Source: Asaia sp003994335 (GTDB lineage: Bacteria > Pseudomonadota > Alphaproteobacteria > Acetobacterales > Acetobacteraceae). Taken from it: DNA of 64,000 nucleotides. Under the pieces are notes generated by a model. It searched no databases. It was not told the DNA's origin and saw only the letters and a program-made list of their open reading frames with translations. Positions 54,588 to 63,504 of the stretch are shown here, piece by piece. The translations under genes and the position numbers were made by a program. The stretch is taken from positions 62,001 through 126,000 of the forward strand of contig NZ_JBBCOR010000007.1 of the NCBI RefSeq assembly GCF_037151175.1, in the 5' to 3' direction. Position 1 is the stretch's first letter. Every line of letters starts with the position of its first letter.

Positions 54588-55058
54588 TCAGCCCCTGCCG
54601 CGATAGCCTGGCACGTCCTGGGCGGGAACCCATACCCCTTCGGGTGGCAGGCCGGTCTGCCAGAATACGTCGATCGGAATACCGCCGCGCGGATACCAAT
54701 AGGCGCCGATGCGCAGCCATTTCGGGTTTAGAACCTCGACCAGCTTCGTGGCGATGCTGACCGAGCAATCTTCATGGAACGCGCCATGGTTGCGAAAGCT
54801 GGTCAGATACAGCTTCAGCGACTTGCTTTCGACAATCCAGTCACCCGGAATATAGTCGATGACGATATGGGCGAAATCGGGCTGGCCCGTGACCGGGCAG
54901 AGCGAGGTAAATTCGGGTGCGGTGAAGCGTACCACGTAGTCGCGTCCCTTATGGGGGCTCGGCACGCGCTCGAGCGTGGCGGTTTCGGGGCTGTCCGGCT
55001 GCACGGTCTGTCGACCCAGCTGGCTGAGTGCTGCGAGATCATTCTCTAATGTGGTCAT
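54588..55058 (-). CDS. queF: NADPH-dependent preQ0 reductase
   Basis: Reduces preQ0 to preQ1, on the way to queuosine in tRNA. 156 aa, the short unimodular YkvM type. Catalytic Cys in EFTSLCPVTGQPDFAHI and the NADPH motif ESKSLKLYLTSFRNHG are intact. Divergent from rnd with only 14 bases between the starts, so the promoters must overlap the coding ends. Confidence 0.95.
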   Translation of the reverse strand: MTTLENDLAALSQLGRQTVQPDSPETATLERVPSPHKGRDYVVRFTAPEFTSLCPVTGQPDFAHIVIDYIPGDWIVESKSLKLYLTSFRNHGAFHEDCSVSIATKLVEVLNPKWLRIGAYWYPRGGIPIDVFWQTGLPPEGVWVPAQDVPGYRGRG

Positions 55059-55072
55059 GAGGGTCTGCCCTG

Positions 55073-56293
55073 ATGTATGGATGGGAGATGCAAGTGTCTC
55101 AAGCCGGTTTCCCAGCCCCAGTCATCGTGTCTTCTACAGACGATTTGGCGCAACTCTGCGCCCGACTCAAGCAGGAGCCGTTCGTTACGATCGATACGGA
55201 GTTTGTGCGCGAGCATACATACTGGCCGGAACTCTGTGTGGTGCAGCTTGGCGGTGTGTCCGATGTTGCCGTGATCGATACGCTCGCCCCTGGCTTGGAC
55301 CTTGCTCCGCTGGCCGATCTCCTGGCGACCGAAAGCTGCGTGAAGGTCTTTCACGCGGCCCGTCAGGATCTGGAAATCTTCCTGCATCTGTTCGATGCGT
55401 TGCCCTGCTCGATTTTCGATACTCAGGTGGCCGCCATGGTCGGTGGCTATGGCGATCAGGTCGGCTACGACACGCTGGTGAGCGCCATTACCGGGGCGAG
55501 CATCGACAAGACCCATCGTTTCAGTGATTGGTCCGCCCGCCCGCTCTCCAAGGCGCAGATCGCCTATGCGGCGGCAGACGTCACCCATCTGCGCGATGTC
55601 TATCTGACGCTTCATCGCGAACTCGAAAAGCAGAACCGCCTGCATTGGGCCGATGCCGAACTGGCCGTGCTGAACGACCCGGCAACCTTCCGCCCCGACC
55701 CGCGCCGCCAGTGGGAGCGCCTCAAGGCGCGCACCAATAACCGCCGCATGCTGGGCGTCCTGCGCGAGGTCGCCGCCTGGCGCGAAATGGAGGCTCAGGC
55801 GCTCAACATTCCCCGTCAGCGTCTCATTCGTGACGAGAGCCTTCTCGAGATCGCTGCCGTGCGCCCTCAGGATGCAGACTCCCTGTCACGCGTGCGGGGC
55901 GTGTCGCGCGGCTTTGCCGAGGGGAAGGCAGCACCGGGTCTGCTCGCTGCCATCAAACTCGGGCTCGATCTGCCCGAGAAGGATTTGCCGCGTCCTCCGC
56001 GCAAGCCGGAGGGCGCCAAGCCTTCATCCGCGCTCGTGGCCCTTCTCAAGGTCGTTCTCGCCGCCAGCTGTGAGGCCAATCGCGTCGCCCCCAAGCTGGT
56101 GGCGAATAGCGAGGATCTCGACAGTCTCGCTCTGGGTGAGACAGATAGCCCCGTTCTGCAGGGGTGGCGCAGGGCTGTGTTCGGCGAAGATGCCCTTGCT
56201 CTCCTGCGTGGAGATATCCAGCTTGCAGTCGCGGGGCGCTCTGTCCGGCTTATTCGCGCGCAAAAGAGCTCTGAAGAGACGGTATCGCCCTGA
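55073..56293 (+). CDS. rnd: Ribonuclease D
   Basis: 3'-5' exoribonuclease trimming tRNA and other small RNAs. 406 aa: DEDDy nuclease domain with TIDTEFVRE, KVFHAARQDLEIF and the Y..D pair in IAYAAADVTHLRDVY, then an HRDC domain and a further helical part. ATG 55073 has a GAGGG upstream; ATG 55088 is an alternative. Confidence 0.94.
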   Translation: MYGWEMQVSQAGFPAPVIVSSTDDLAQLCARLKQEPFVTIDTEFVREHTYWPELCVVQLGGVSDVAVIDTLAPGLDLAPLADLLATESCVKVFHAARQDLEIFLHLFDALPCSIFDTQVAAMVGGYGDQVGYDTLVSAITGASIDKTHRFSDWSARPLSKAQIAYAAADVTHLRDVYLTLHRELEKQNRLHWADAELAVLNDPATFRPDPRRQWERLKARTNNRRMLGVLREVAAWREMEAQALNIPRQRLIRDESLLEIAAVRPQDADSLSRVRGVSRGFAEGKAAPGLLAAIKLGLDLPEKDLPRPPRKPEGAKPSSALVALLKVVLAASCEANRVAPKLVANSEDLDSLALGETDSPVLQGWRRAVFGEDALALLRGDIQLAVAGRSVRLIRAQKSSEETVSP

Positions 56294-56497
56294 AACAGGC
56301 GAGATGAGGGCGCAGCATTGGGCTTCAGAGGCCCAATCGTCCTCATTCTTTGGTAATTCGCGCGAGTTCAGATTGACTTGGACAAGAGCTCTGTGTTTAT
56401 CCGCCAGTCTCATCATAGAAAAATCCGATTTACGGATTGAGCAAGTCGTATCGACACCCTAGTTTTACGTCACAGGACTGAATGAGGAGCACGGGCG

Positions 56498-57214
56498 ATG
56501 GAATGGACTGACGAAATAATCTCCCGTCTTCAGACGCTGTGGCAGGAAGGACTGTCGACTGCCGAGATTGGCAGACAGCTTTCGATTACCAAGAATGCCG
56601 TTGTGGGCAAGGCGCATCGTTTGGGTTTGCCGCCCCGTCCGTCGCCTATTCGTGCTTCGGCCAAACCCCGCAAGGACGCTGCTGCTGAGGCTGCGCCTGT
56701 TGTCGCGAGCGCGCCGGCGGAGAGTGCGCAGCCTGTTGAGGCCGTTTCGGTCAAGAGCCCTGAAACCAGGGCATCCGTTTCTGACGCTGCGCCCGTGACG
56801 GCGGCTCCGCTGTCTTCTGCCGAAACCATGCGCCCGGCTAGCCAGCCCGCGCCGTCAGCCGCCAGCCGTGCGGAACCGGCGGTCAGGACTGCGGCCGCCC
56901 AGCCTGCGCCCGCTCAGGCTTCTTCGGCTGTCATGGAAGACGAGGCGCAGGCCGCGCCCAAGGCATCCTCACCCCGCAAACCTGCAGAGGCCAAGACCAT
57001 GGCACCAGATCTGATGCTCCGTCCGCTTCTGCGCCCTCTGACCGCGGATACCTCGCCGCGTCGTGGTCCTGCCTGCTGTTGGCCCAATGGCGATCCGGGT
57101 ACACCGGGCTTTCATTTCTGTGGTGCGAAGCCGGTTCCCGGTAAGCCTTACTGTGCCGAGCACTGTGCCGTGGCCTATGTAAAGCTTCGCGATCGCCGGG
57201 AGAGCGTGGGCTGA
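56498..57214 (+). CDS. gcrA: GcrA cell-cycle regulator
   Basis: Alphaproteobacterial regulator that binds sigma-70 RNA polymerase and, in Caulobacter, CcrM-methylated promoters. 238 aa: N-terminal DNA-binding domain MEWTDEIISRLQTLWQEGLS and IGRQLSITKNAVVGKAHRLGLPPR; a low-complexity Ala/Pro linker of about 120 residues; and the C-terminal polymerase-binding part with CCWPNGDPGTPGFHFCGAKP and YCAEHCAVAY, whose Cys/His may bind metal. Confidence 0.95.
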   Translation: MEWTDEIISRLQTLWQEGLSTAEIGRQLSITKNAVVGKAHRLGLPPRPSPIRASAKPRKDAAAEAAPVVASAPAESAQPVEAVSVKSPETRASVSDAAPVTAAPLSSAETMRPASQPAPSAASRAEPAVRTAAAQPAPAQASSAVMEDEAQAAPKASSPRKPAEAKTMAPDLMLRPLLRPLTADTSPRRGPACCWPNGDPGTPGFHFCGAKPVPGKPYCAEHCAVAYVKLRDRRESVG

Positions 57215-57265
57215 GCAGCGCCTCGCGCCATTAGTGCCGGAGCCGTCTTCCGAGGGGCTCTCATG

Positions 57266-57299
57266 AAAAAAGCCCGGTCCAGAAGGACCGGGCTTTTTC
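57266..57299. terminator. Terminator between gcrA and the bactofilin gene
   Basis: 12-bp stem AAAGCCCGGTCC/GGACCGGGCTTT with AGAA loop and A/T-runs on each side. It serves gcrA and, in reverse, the convergent bactofilin gene. Confidence 0.95.
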
Positions 57300-57318
57300 T
57301 TTGTTACCGACCAGCCGA

Positions 57319-58011
57319 TCAGACGCTCGGCGTGGTTTCTTCAGTCTTTTCTGCGGCAGGCGCAGGCGTCTCGATCGAGGCCGGACGTGCAGGCATATCA
57401 CCCGTGATCATTTCGAGATGACCCGTGATCTGGCCACCATCTTCAACCTGGAGACGGCGTGTACGAGTCTTGCCGATCAGGCGTCCCGTGGCGCGCACGG
57501 TCAGGTTGCCGCGCACCGTCAGCGTCCCGTCGATCGTCCCGGCCAGATCGGCGTCTTCCACCTCGATCTCGCCACGGAACACGCCGCCCTGCGCGACGGA
57601 GAGTTCGGTGGCCTGAAGCAGTGTCGCCTCGACTGTGCCCTCAACCACCAGACGCTCGGCGTCCTGGATCGAGCCCTGAACCGAGATGCCGCGGCCTACG
57701 ACCAGCGTACGGCGATCGGAAGCCTCGCGGCGACCACCCGGGGCGGCCGCGGCTGCGGCCGCCGGGCGAGCCGGAGCGGAGGGTACTGCCGGTGTGGCAG
57801 GAGCAGGGGGGGTAGGGAAAGGCGAACGACCCATCGCGGCAGAATCCTTGATTTGTGAGGCTGGAGAGGCGTCTGCCGCTGGGGCCGGACGCTCAGGAAA
57901 GAGCGACGAACTACCTGCGCCCGAGGCAGTCGGTCTTTGGCCGCTGGTGGCCGATGCACCTGAAGATGGAGAGGGAGGCGCTGTATCTTCTGGTTTGCGT
58001 CGTTTGAACAA
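57319..58011 (-). CDS. Bactofilin (polymer-forming cytoskeletal protein)
   Basis: 230 aa. About 95 residues of Pro/Ala/Ser-rich N-terminus, then the bactofilin beta-helix (LVVGRGISVQGSIQDAERLV, VEGTVEATLLQATELSVAQG, GTIDGTLTVRGNLTVRATGR) and a short C-terminal tail. Forms filaments that help to localise cell-wall enzymes. The function here is by family. Confidence 0.92.
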   Translation of the reverse strand: MFKRRKPEDTAPPSPSSGASATSGQRPTASGAGSSSLFPERPAPAADASPASQIKDSAAMGRSPFPTPPAPATPAVPSAPARPAAAAAAAPGGRREASDRRTLVVGRGISVQGSIQDAERLVVEGTVEATLLQATELSVAQGGVFRGEIEVEDADLAGTIDGTLTVRGNLTVRATGRLIGKTRTRRLQVEDGGQITGHLEMITGDMPARPASIETPAPAAEKTEETTPSV

Positions 58012-58314
58012 GAGAACCCCGCTGCGCGTTCTGGAAGGTGGCGGTTCGGGTGCCGAAGCTGGCTGGTGCCAGACGAAATCACGTGCAAAACACGATTTCC
58101 GTCCAGACCCGGATTACACGTTAAGAGGCGAAATCGACAAGTCGCTAAAAGGCGGTTCTGCGCGGTTTTTGACCCTGACCCGGTCTTGTGTCATGGCCTT
58201 GAGGCGAGAATGCCGTACCTGTCGTTCACGCATCGTCACGATCAGGGCTGATCTTGGTCATTTCATGGCGTGAACACGATATTCCTTGCCCAATTTCATT
58301 TCGCTGGAGACTTC
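58012..58314. other. Intergenic region, bactofilin/adenosine kinase promoters
   Basis: About 300 bases between divergent genes. I see no gene or clear operator, only an imperfect hairpin (CGTGCAAAACACG at about 58080-58093). Confidence 0.45.
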
Positions 58315-59292
58315 ATGACTGCCCCGACACTCGATCTGCTCTGCATCGGCAACGCCATCGTCGATATTCTGGCTCCGGTCTCGCATGAAACCCTGTCGGC
58401 TCTGGGCTCGCCTCTTGGCAGCATGACCCTTATCGATGCCGATCAGGCCGCTTCGATCGAGGCACAGATCACCCCGGAGCAGGTCATGGGGGGCGGTTCG
58501 GCTGCCAATACCGCCGTGGTGGCAGCCCGTCTCGGCGCGCGGGTGGGCTATCTGGGCAAGGTCGCCTCCGATGAAGCCGGTCTGGACTATGCGAAGGATC
58601 TGACAGCGCAAAAGTTGTTCTATCCTTCCGCCCCCGTCCAGAACGCCGATCGCCCGACCGCGCGATGCATCATTCTCGTCACCCCCGACGGCCAGCGCAC
58701 CATGCACACCTATCTGGGTATCTGCACCGAGTTCGGGCCGGAGGATGTTGACCAATCGGCCGTTGCCGCGGCTGGCGTGACCTATATGGAGGGCTACCTG
58801 TTCGACAAGGACCGTGCCCAGTCAGCCTTTATCCTGGCGGCGGAAACCGCGCATAAGGCGGGTCGCCGCGTGGCGCTCACCCTGTCTGATACGTTCTGCG
58901 TGGCACGCCACCATGCTGCGTTCCGCGCACTCGTGGCCGGTCACATCGATATTCTCTTTGCCAATGAGGCGGAGATCTGTGCGCTTTACGAGACAGAGGA
59001 TTTTGATGCTGCTGCCGCACAGGCCGGGCGCGATGCGGCTCTTGTCGTGCTGACACGTAGCGAAAAGGGCGCGGTCATTCTGGCCAATGGCGAGAAGCTG
59101 GTCGTTCCAACGGAGGCCGTGAAGGTGGTCGATACGACTGGCGCGGGCGATGCCTTTGCTGCCGGGTTCCTCGCCGGGCTGGCCAAGGGCCGCAGCCTCG
59201 AAGCTTGTGGCCAGCTGGGCAATGAGGCGGCTGGTGCGATCATCACCCGTATGGGGGCACGCCCTGCTGCCGATTTCGCGCTCAAGGCCTGA
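58315..59292 (+). CDS. Adenosine kinase (PfkB family)
   Basis: Phosphorylates adenosine to AMP; salvage pathway. 325 aa from ATG 58315 (CTGGAGA upstream). The N-terminal LLCIGNAIVDILAPVS and GGGSAANTAVVAARLG, and the catalytic anion-hole motif VVDTTGAGDAFAAGFL, fit the alphaproteobacterial adenosine-kinase group; ribokinase-type sugar activity cannot be excluded. Confidence 0.87.
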   Translation: MTAPTLDLLCIGNAIVDILAPVSHETLSALGSPLGSMTLIDADQAASIEAQITPEQVMGGGSAANTAVVAARLGARVGYLGKVASDEAGLDYAKDLTAQKLFYPSAPVQNADRPTARCIILVTPDGQRTMHTYLGICTEFGPEDVDQSAVAAAGVTYMEGYLFDKDRAQSAFILAAETAHKAGRRVALTLSDTFCVARHHAAFRALVAGHIDILFANEAEICALYETEDFDAAAAQAGRDAALVVLTRSEKGAVILANGEKLVVPTEAVKVVDTTGAGDAFAAGFLAGLAKGRSLEACGQLGNEAAGAIITRMGARPAADFALKA

Positions 59293-59298
59293 GGGCTG

Positions 59299-59345
59299 TT
59301 TCGGGGCTCCGCTCCGAACCCTGCCAAAGGGCGGTCACCCTTTGG
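59299..59345. repeat. REP-like double hairpin
   Basis: Two adjacent stems: TTCGG..CCGAA (59299-59317) and CCAAAGGG/CCCTTTGG (59324-59345, six-base loop). It lies just after a stop codon. Similar elements occur scattered in acetic acid bacteria, to my recollection. The remaining bases up to typA (59588) hold no gene. Confidence 0.55.
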
Positions 59346-59587
59346 AAACCCTCGTCTCTCACATGACGATGCGAGGGGCGTACCCCGCCCAAAGCGGCGG
59401 GGTACGGTTCCGTAACGCGCAAGAATAAGACCCGGAAACGCTAAAAAACCCGGTCTTTCCGATCCTTTCATTGCACTCTGACGGGAAATTGTGCAGAAGA
59501 CGGCCAATCCGTCAGTCCCGGCTTTGTGTCGTTCCCAGGGAGCGATCCGGCAGGGCATGACCCTGCAAGCCCGATCAGGACCGCTTC

Positions 59588-61411
59588 ATGGAAATCCGTA
59601 ACATCGCCATTATCGCGCACGTCGATCATGGCAAGACCACCCTTGTTGACCAGCTTCTCAAGCAATCCGGCTCGTTCCGCGAAAACCAGCACGTTGCTGA
59701 GCGCGCGATGGACAGCAACGACCTCGAGCGTGAGCGCGGCATCACCATTCTTGCCAAGTGCACCTCGGTCGTGTGGAACGAGACGCGCATCAACATCATC
59801 GACACGCCGGGCCACGCCGATTTCGGTGGTGAGGTCGAGCGTATCCTGAGCATGGTGGACGGCGCGATCATCCTGGTCGACTCGGCTGAAGGCGCTCTGC
59901 CGCAGACTAAGTTCGTGCTCGGCAAGGCGCTGGCCCGTGGCCTGCGTCCGATCGTGGTCGTGAACAAGATCGACCGTGGCGATGCCCGTCCCGATGAAGT
60001 TCATGAAGAAATCTTCGACCTGTTCGCAGCACTGGGCGCCGACGAGCATCAGCTCGACTTCCCGATGCTGTACGCTTCGGGCCGTCAGGGCTGGGCCGAT
60101 CTGGAAATGAACGGCCCCCGCAAGGATCTGTCCCCGCTGTTCGACCTGGTGCTGCGCCATGTGCCGACGCCGGGCCTCGACAAGGAAGCGCCGTTCGGCA
60201 TGGTTTCGACCATTCTCGAGAGCGACAACTTCCTGGGCCGCATCCTGACGGGTCGTATCGAGCAGGGCCGCGCCCGCGTGAACATGCCGGTGCGCGTGCT
60301 GCGCCCCGATGGCACGATCGTGGAAACGGGTCGTCTGACCAAGCTGCTGTCGTTCCGCGGTCTGGACCGCGTGCCGGTGGATGAAGCCGAAGCCGGTGAC
60401 ATCGTGGCTGTGGCCGGTCTGTCCGACGCAACCATTCCCGACACTATTGCAGACCCGGCTCTCGATGCGCCGCTGCCGTCGACCCCGGTCGATCCGCCGA
60501 CCCTGACCATGACCTTCCGCATCAATGACGGCCCTCTGGGCGGTCGTGAAGGCAAGAAGGTGACGTCGCGCCAGATCCGTGACCGTCTGTTCAAGGAAAC
60601 CGAAGGCAACGTGGCCATCAAGGTGACCGAGAGCGCCGAAAGCGAAGCCTTCGAGGTTGCCGGTCGTGGTGAACTTCAGCTTGGCGTGCTGATCGAGACC
60701 ATGCGTCGCGAAGGCTTCGAGCTGACCATCGGTCGTCCGCGCGTTCTCTTCCGTAACAACGAAGAGACCGGCGAGCGTGAAGAGCCGTACGAAGAGGTTC
60801 TGGTCGATGTCGACGAGCCCTATTCGGGCGTGGTCGTCGAAAAGATGTCGATGCGTAAGGGCGTGATGCAGGACATGCGTCCGTCGGGTGGTGACAAGGT
60901 TCGTCTGACCTTCCTCATCCCGTCGCGCGGCCTGATCGGCTATCATGGTGAGTTCCTGACTGACACGCGCGGCACAGGCATCATGAACCGTCTGTTCGCT
61001 GGCTATAAGCCTTATGCAGGCACGATCGAAGGCCGTCGTAACGGTTCGCTGATCTCGGCAGAAGATGGCGCGACCACCCAGTACGCCCTGTTCTCGCTGC
61101 AGGATCGCGGCACGCTGTTCGTCGAAGCTGGCGAGAAGATCTATACTGGCATGATCCTGGGCGAGCATTCGCGTGAGAACGATCTCGACGTGAATGCCGT
61201 GCGTGAAAAGAAGCTGACCAACATTCGCGCCGCCGGTAAGGATGACGCGCTGCTTCTCACCCCGCCGCGCAAGATGAGCCTCGAGCAGGCGATTGCCTAT
61301 ATCGAAGATGACGAGCTGGTCGAGGTCACCCCCTCTGCGGTGCGTATCCGCAAGCGTTACCTGGACCCGAACGAGCGCAAGCGCATGTCGAAGGTCAAGT
61401 CTGACGCCTGA
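59588..61411 (+). CDS. typA: Ribosome-associated GTPase BipA/TypA
   Basis: Translation-factor GTPase used in stress and in ribosome assembly at low temperature. 607 aa. G motifs: AHVDHGKTTLVD (G1), GITI (G2), DTPGHADFGGEV (G3) and NKIDRGDARPDE (G4); EF-G-like domains follow, and the C-terminus shows the BipA end with RKRYLDPNERKR. A terminator follows. Confidence 0.97.
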   Translation: MEIRNIAIIAHVDHGKTTLVDQLLKQSGSFRENQHVAERAMDSNDLERERGITILAKCTSVVWNETRINIIDTPGHADFGGEVERILSMVDGAIILVDSAEGALPQTKFVLGKALARGLRPIVVVNKIDRGDARPDEVHEEIFDLFAALGADEHQLDFPMLYASGRQGWADLEMNGPRKDLSPLFDLVLRHVPTPGLDKEAPFGMVSTILESDNFLGRILTGRIEQGRARVNMPVRVLRPDGTIVETGRLTKLLSFRGLDRVPVDEAEAGDIVAVAGLSDATIPDTIADPALDAPLPSTPVDPPTLTMTFRINDGPLGGREGKKVTSRQIRDRLFKETEGNVAIKVTESAESEAFEVAGRGELQLGVLIETMRREGFELTIGRPRVLFRNNEETGEREEPYEEVLVDVDEPYSGVVVEKMSMRKGVMQDMRPSGGDKVRLTFLIPSRGLIGYHGEFLTDTRGTGIMNRLFAGYKPYAGTIEGRRNGSLISAEDGATTQYALFSLQDRGTLFVEAGEKIYTGMILGEHSRENDLDVNAVREKKLTNIRAAGKDDALLLTPPRKMSLEQAIAYIEDDELVEVTPSAVRIRKRYLDPNERKRMSKVKSDA

Positions 61412-61417
61412 TCCAGG

Positions 61418-61447
61418 AAAGGCCACCGCATCGCGGTGGCCTTTTTT
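61418..61447 (+). terminator. Terminator of typA
   Basis: Stem GGCCACCGC/GCGGTGGCC with ATC loop, then TTTTTT. The following 190 bases, up to the next gene, are AT-rich and presumably hold its promoter. Confidence 0.95.
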
Positions 61448-61633
61448 GTAATCATGTCGGCATTAAGGCATAAACACGCCTTTACCGTGCGATTACACGT
61501 ATTTTATCTAATTTTCCTCAAGACGAGCGTGGAAAATACTGATAGCGTTCCCGAAGTCATAAGTTCAGGCGGCCTGTTAACCAGTCTGACTGACGCCTGT
61601 GATTATGTGAATTCGTATTCTGGAGCTCGTTTC

Positions 61634-61921
61634 ATGCTCGTTTTCAATCGTCGTCTTCTGACCGGTGTTGCTGCTCTTGCCATGACGCTGAGTGCCCCTG
61701 CATTCGCTCAGACCACGCAGGAAGCCGCTCCTGCAGCTCCTGCCGCTGCCGCGCCTGCTGCTCCCGCCGCACCGGCTGCTACGGCTCCGGCACCGGCTTC
61801 CGAAGCGGCTCCTGCCGCTCCGGCTGAAGAGAAGGGTGCCAAGCACAAGCATAAGCACAAGCACAAGCACCACAAGAAGGGTGCAGAAGCTGCCGCCGAG
61901 AAGGATGCTTCCGGCAACTGA
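61634..61921 (+). CDS. Small exported Ala/Pro- and His/Lys-rich protein
   Basis: 95 aa. Signal peptide MLVFNRRLLTGVAALAM..., cut near AFA. The mature protein of about 70 residues has an Ala/Pro-rich part followed by alternating Lys-His (KHKHKHKHKHHKK) and an acidic-Ala end. The His-Lys run could bind Ni, Cu or Zn, or be cell-wall/polyanion-binding. No family is recognised. A good terminator directly follows, so it is probably a real, single-gene unit. Confidence 0.78.
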   Translation: MLVFNRRLLTGVAALAMTLSAPAFAQTTQEAAPAAPAAAAPAAPAAPAATAPAPASEAAPAAPAEEKGAKHKHKHKHKHHKKGAEAAAEKDASGN

Positions 61922-61943
61922 TCGGTCCTGAGACTGGTTACGG

Positions 61944-61972
61944 AAAAGGGGCCGGAAACGGCCCCTTTTTTT
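61944..61972 (+). terminator. Terminator of the His/Lys-rich protein gene
   Basis: AAAAGGGGCCG and CGGCCCCTTTT around a GAAA tetraloop, then T-run. Confidence 0.95.
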
Positions 61973-62159
61973 GTTAGTCACCTGACTGGGCGGTGCTCGA
62001 TTTTCACTGTCCGGCAGATGATCCCCCGCCCTTTGCAGGGCGATAGCGCTGATCGACGCCGCGCGTTCCATAGGGCTTCGCCAAGAACCGACCAGCCCGA
62101 GGGAGAAAAAGCCTTGGTTGCTCAGGCCGTGGTCGCGCCGGACGACCTGTCTGTTGGAC

Positions 62160-63214
62160 TCAGATCAGAGTGGGGACAATGATCGTTTTGCGTGGTCGTG
62201 CGCGATTGACCGTCGCGAAGGGCACCATCTCGCCTTTCGAGTCGTCCCAGAGTGTGTGGCGGAACAGTTCACGCGCTGCTTCGCGCAATCCGATGATTTT
62301 GACGTCATTGAAAATGCGGTGCGCATCATGGCAGGCCGCTAGTCGATAGTTCGGAATGCCTGGGGCAGCATGATGAATGTGATGCAACCCGATGCTGCCT
62401 GAAAACCAGTTCAGCCAGGCAGGCGCAGAAACGAACATCCGGTGAGAGCCGCCTCGAACGCATTCCAATTCTCGGAACGCTCCCAGTGTACCCCCTCAAA
62501 TTTGTGTTGCACCAGAAAGAGGGCAACGCCGATGACCGCAGCCGGATAGACGACACCGAATGCGAGCAACACGGTTGTCGCCACGCCAAAATGGTAGGCA
62601 AGACCGCCATAGAGAAGCAGCAGACAGAGATTTGTGACGTGAACGCCCCAGCTGCGAGGTGCATCGAAGGTAATACGATAGACTATGAAAAATATAATGG
62701 GAGGTATAATAAAAATGGAGATAATCGGATTTTTGAATATTCTGTATACTATGCGTTCGACAGGTGACATTTTGTAATATTCATATACTGTAGTACAGTC
62801 AGAATAGATATCCGATATTCTTCTTCGGCTATCGATATCATTCCAATCCCCATGGTGTATCGCATGGTGTCGACGCCAGTGGTCGTAGGGTGTCAATGTG
62901 AAAAGCGAACAGAGACGCCCGACGTGGTGGTTGACCACGGCCGAACGGAAGAGTGAGCCATGCCCGCAATCATGCTGGAGCGTGAAGGTCCGAATCGCGA
63001 GGCCGCTCGCTATGGGAAGCAGCAGCAACACGGCGTAGATATGGTGAGAGATGCCCATGAAAAGAGCTGCATAGCAGGCAAGCAGGCTACCGATGGTGGT
63101 CACGGCCTGGAAGATGCTCGTGGCGTGATGGGGCGGCTGATAGGTTTTGACAGAGCGGATATCTGACATACGGTCATTGACCGCATTTATCCTGGGCGAG
63201 GAAAGGTGCGGCAT
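62160..63214 (-). pseudogene. Fatty-acid desaturase, frameshifted
   Basis: Acyl-lipid desaturase of the membrane di-iron type. The first frame (63214 or 63169 down to 62411) holds HDCGHGSLF and HHAIHHGDWND, several helices, and reaches TGCSFLRLPG before a stop. The other frame carries on at PAWLNWFSGSIGLHHIHHA with the third His box and IPNYRL, typical of the enzyme end. All three His boxes are thus present but split. The break lies at a CCTG CCTG tandem (about 62416-62423); one extra CCTG would rejoin the frames as LRLPAWLNWF. The coding region is more AT-rich than its neighbours around 62700-62800. Inactive unless the break is a sequencing error or a reversible switch. Confidence 0.85.
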
Positions 63215-63504
63215 CGTCTCTCGGGAACGTTCAGAGTTATCGGCTTACTGCGTCTTGTGCAATGATCTTGCTTAAAATGAGCGTCGCGGCTCAGGCACAC
63301 CAATGGCGTATTGAGGCCTAGCCAGGGGGCGTTTCCAAAATCGGGGAGAGGGGCGCGACACAATCTGCGTGACGGCGACGTCAGAAACCTGCGATGCGCT
63401 CGAGTCCGTATTCTTGAAAGACTCCCACAAGCTGCTTTCCGGGTTTGGCGTGACGGCGCAGATGCTTCGCTCTGCGCCGTCACGGGGTGGAGCCCCTTAA
63501 CTCA
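63215..63504. other. Intergenic region between dadA and the desaturase
   Basis: 290 bases with no credible gene. It probably holds the 3' end of the dadA transcript and the promoter of the desaturase. I see no clear terminator. Confidence 0.4.
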
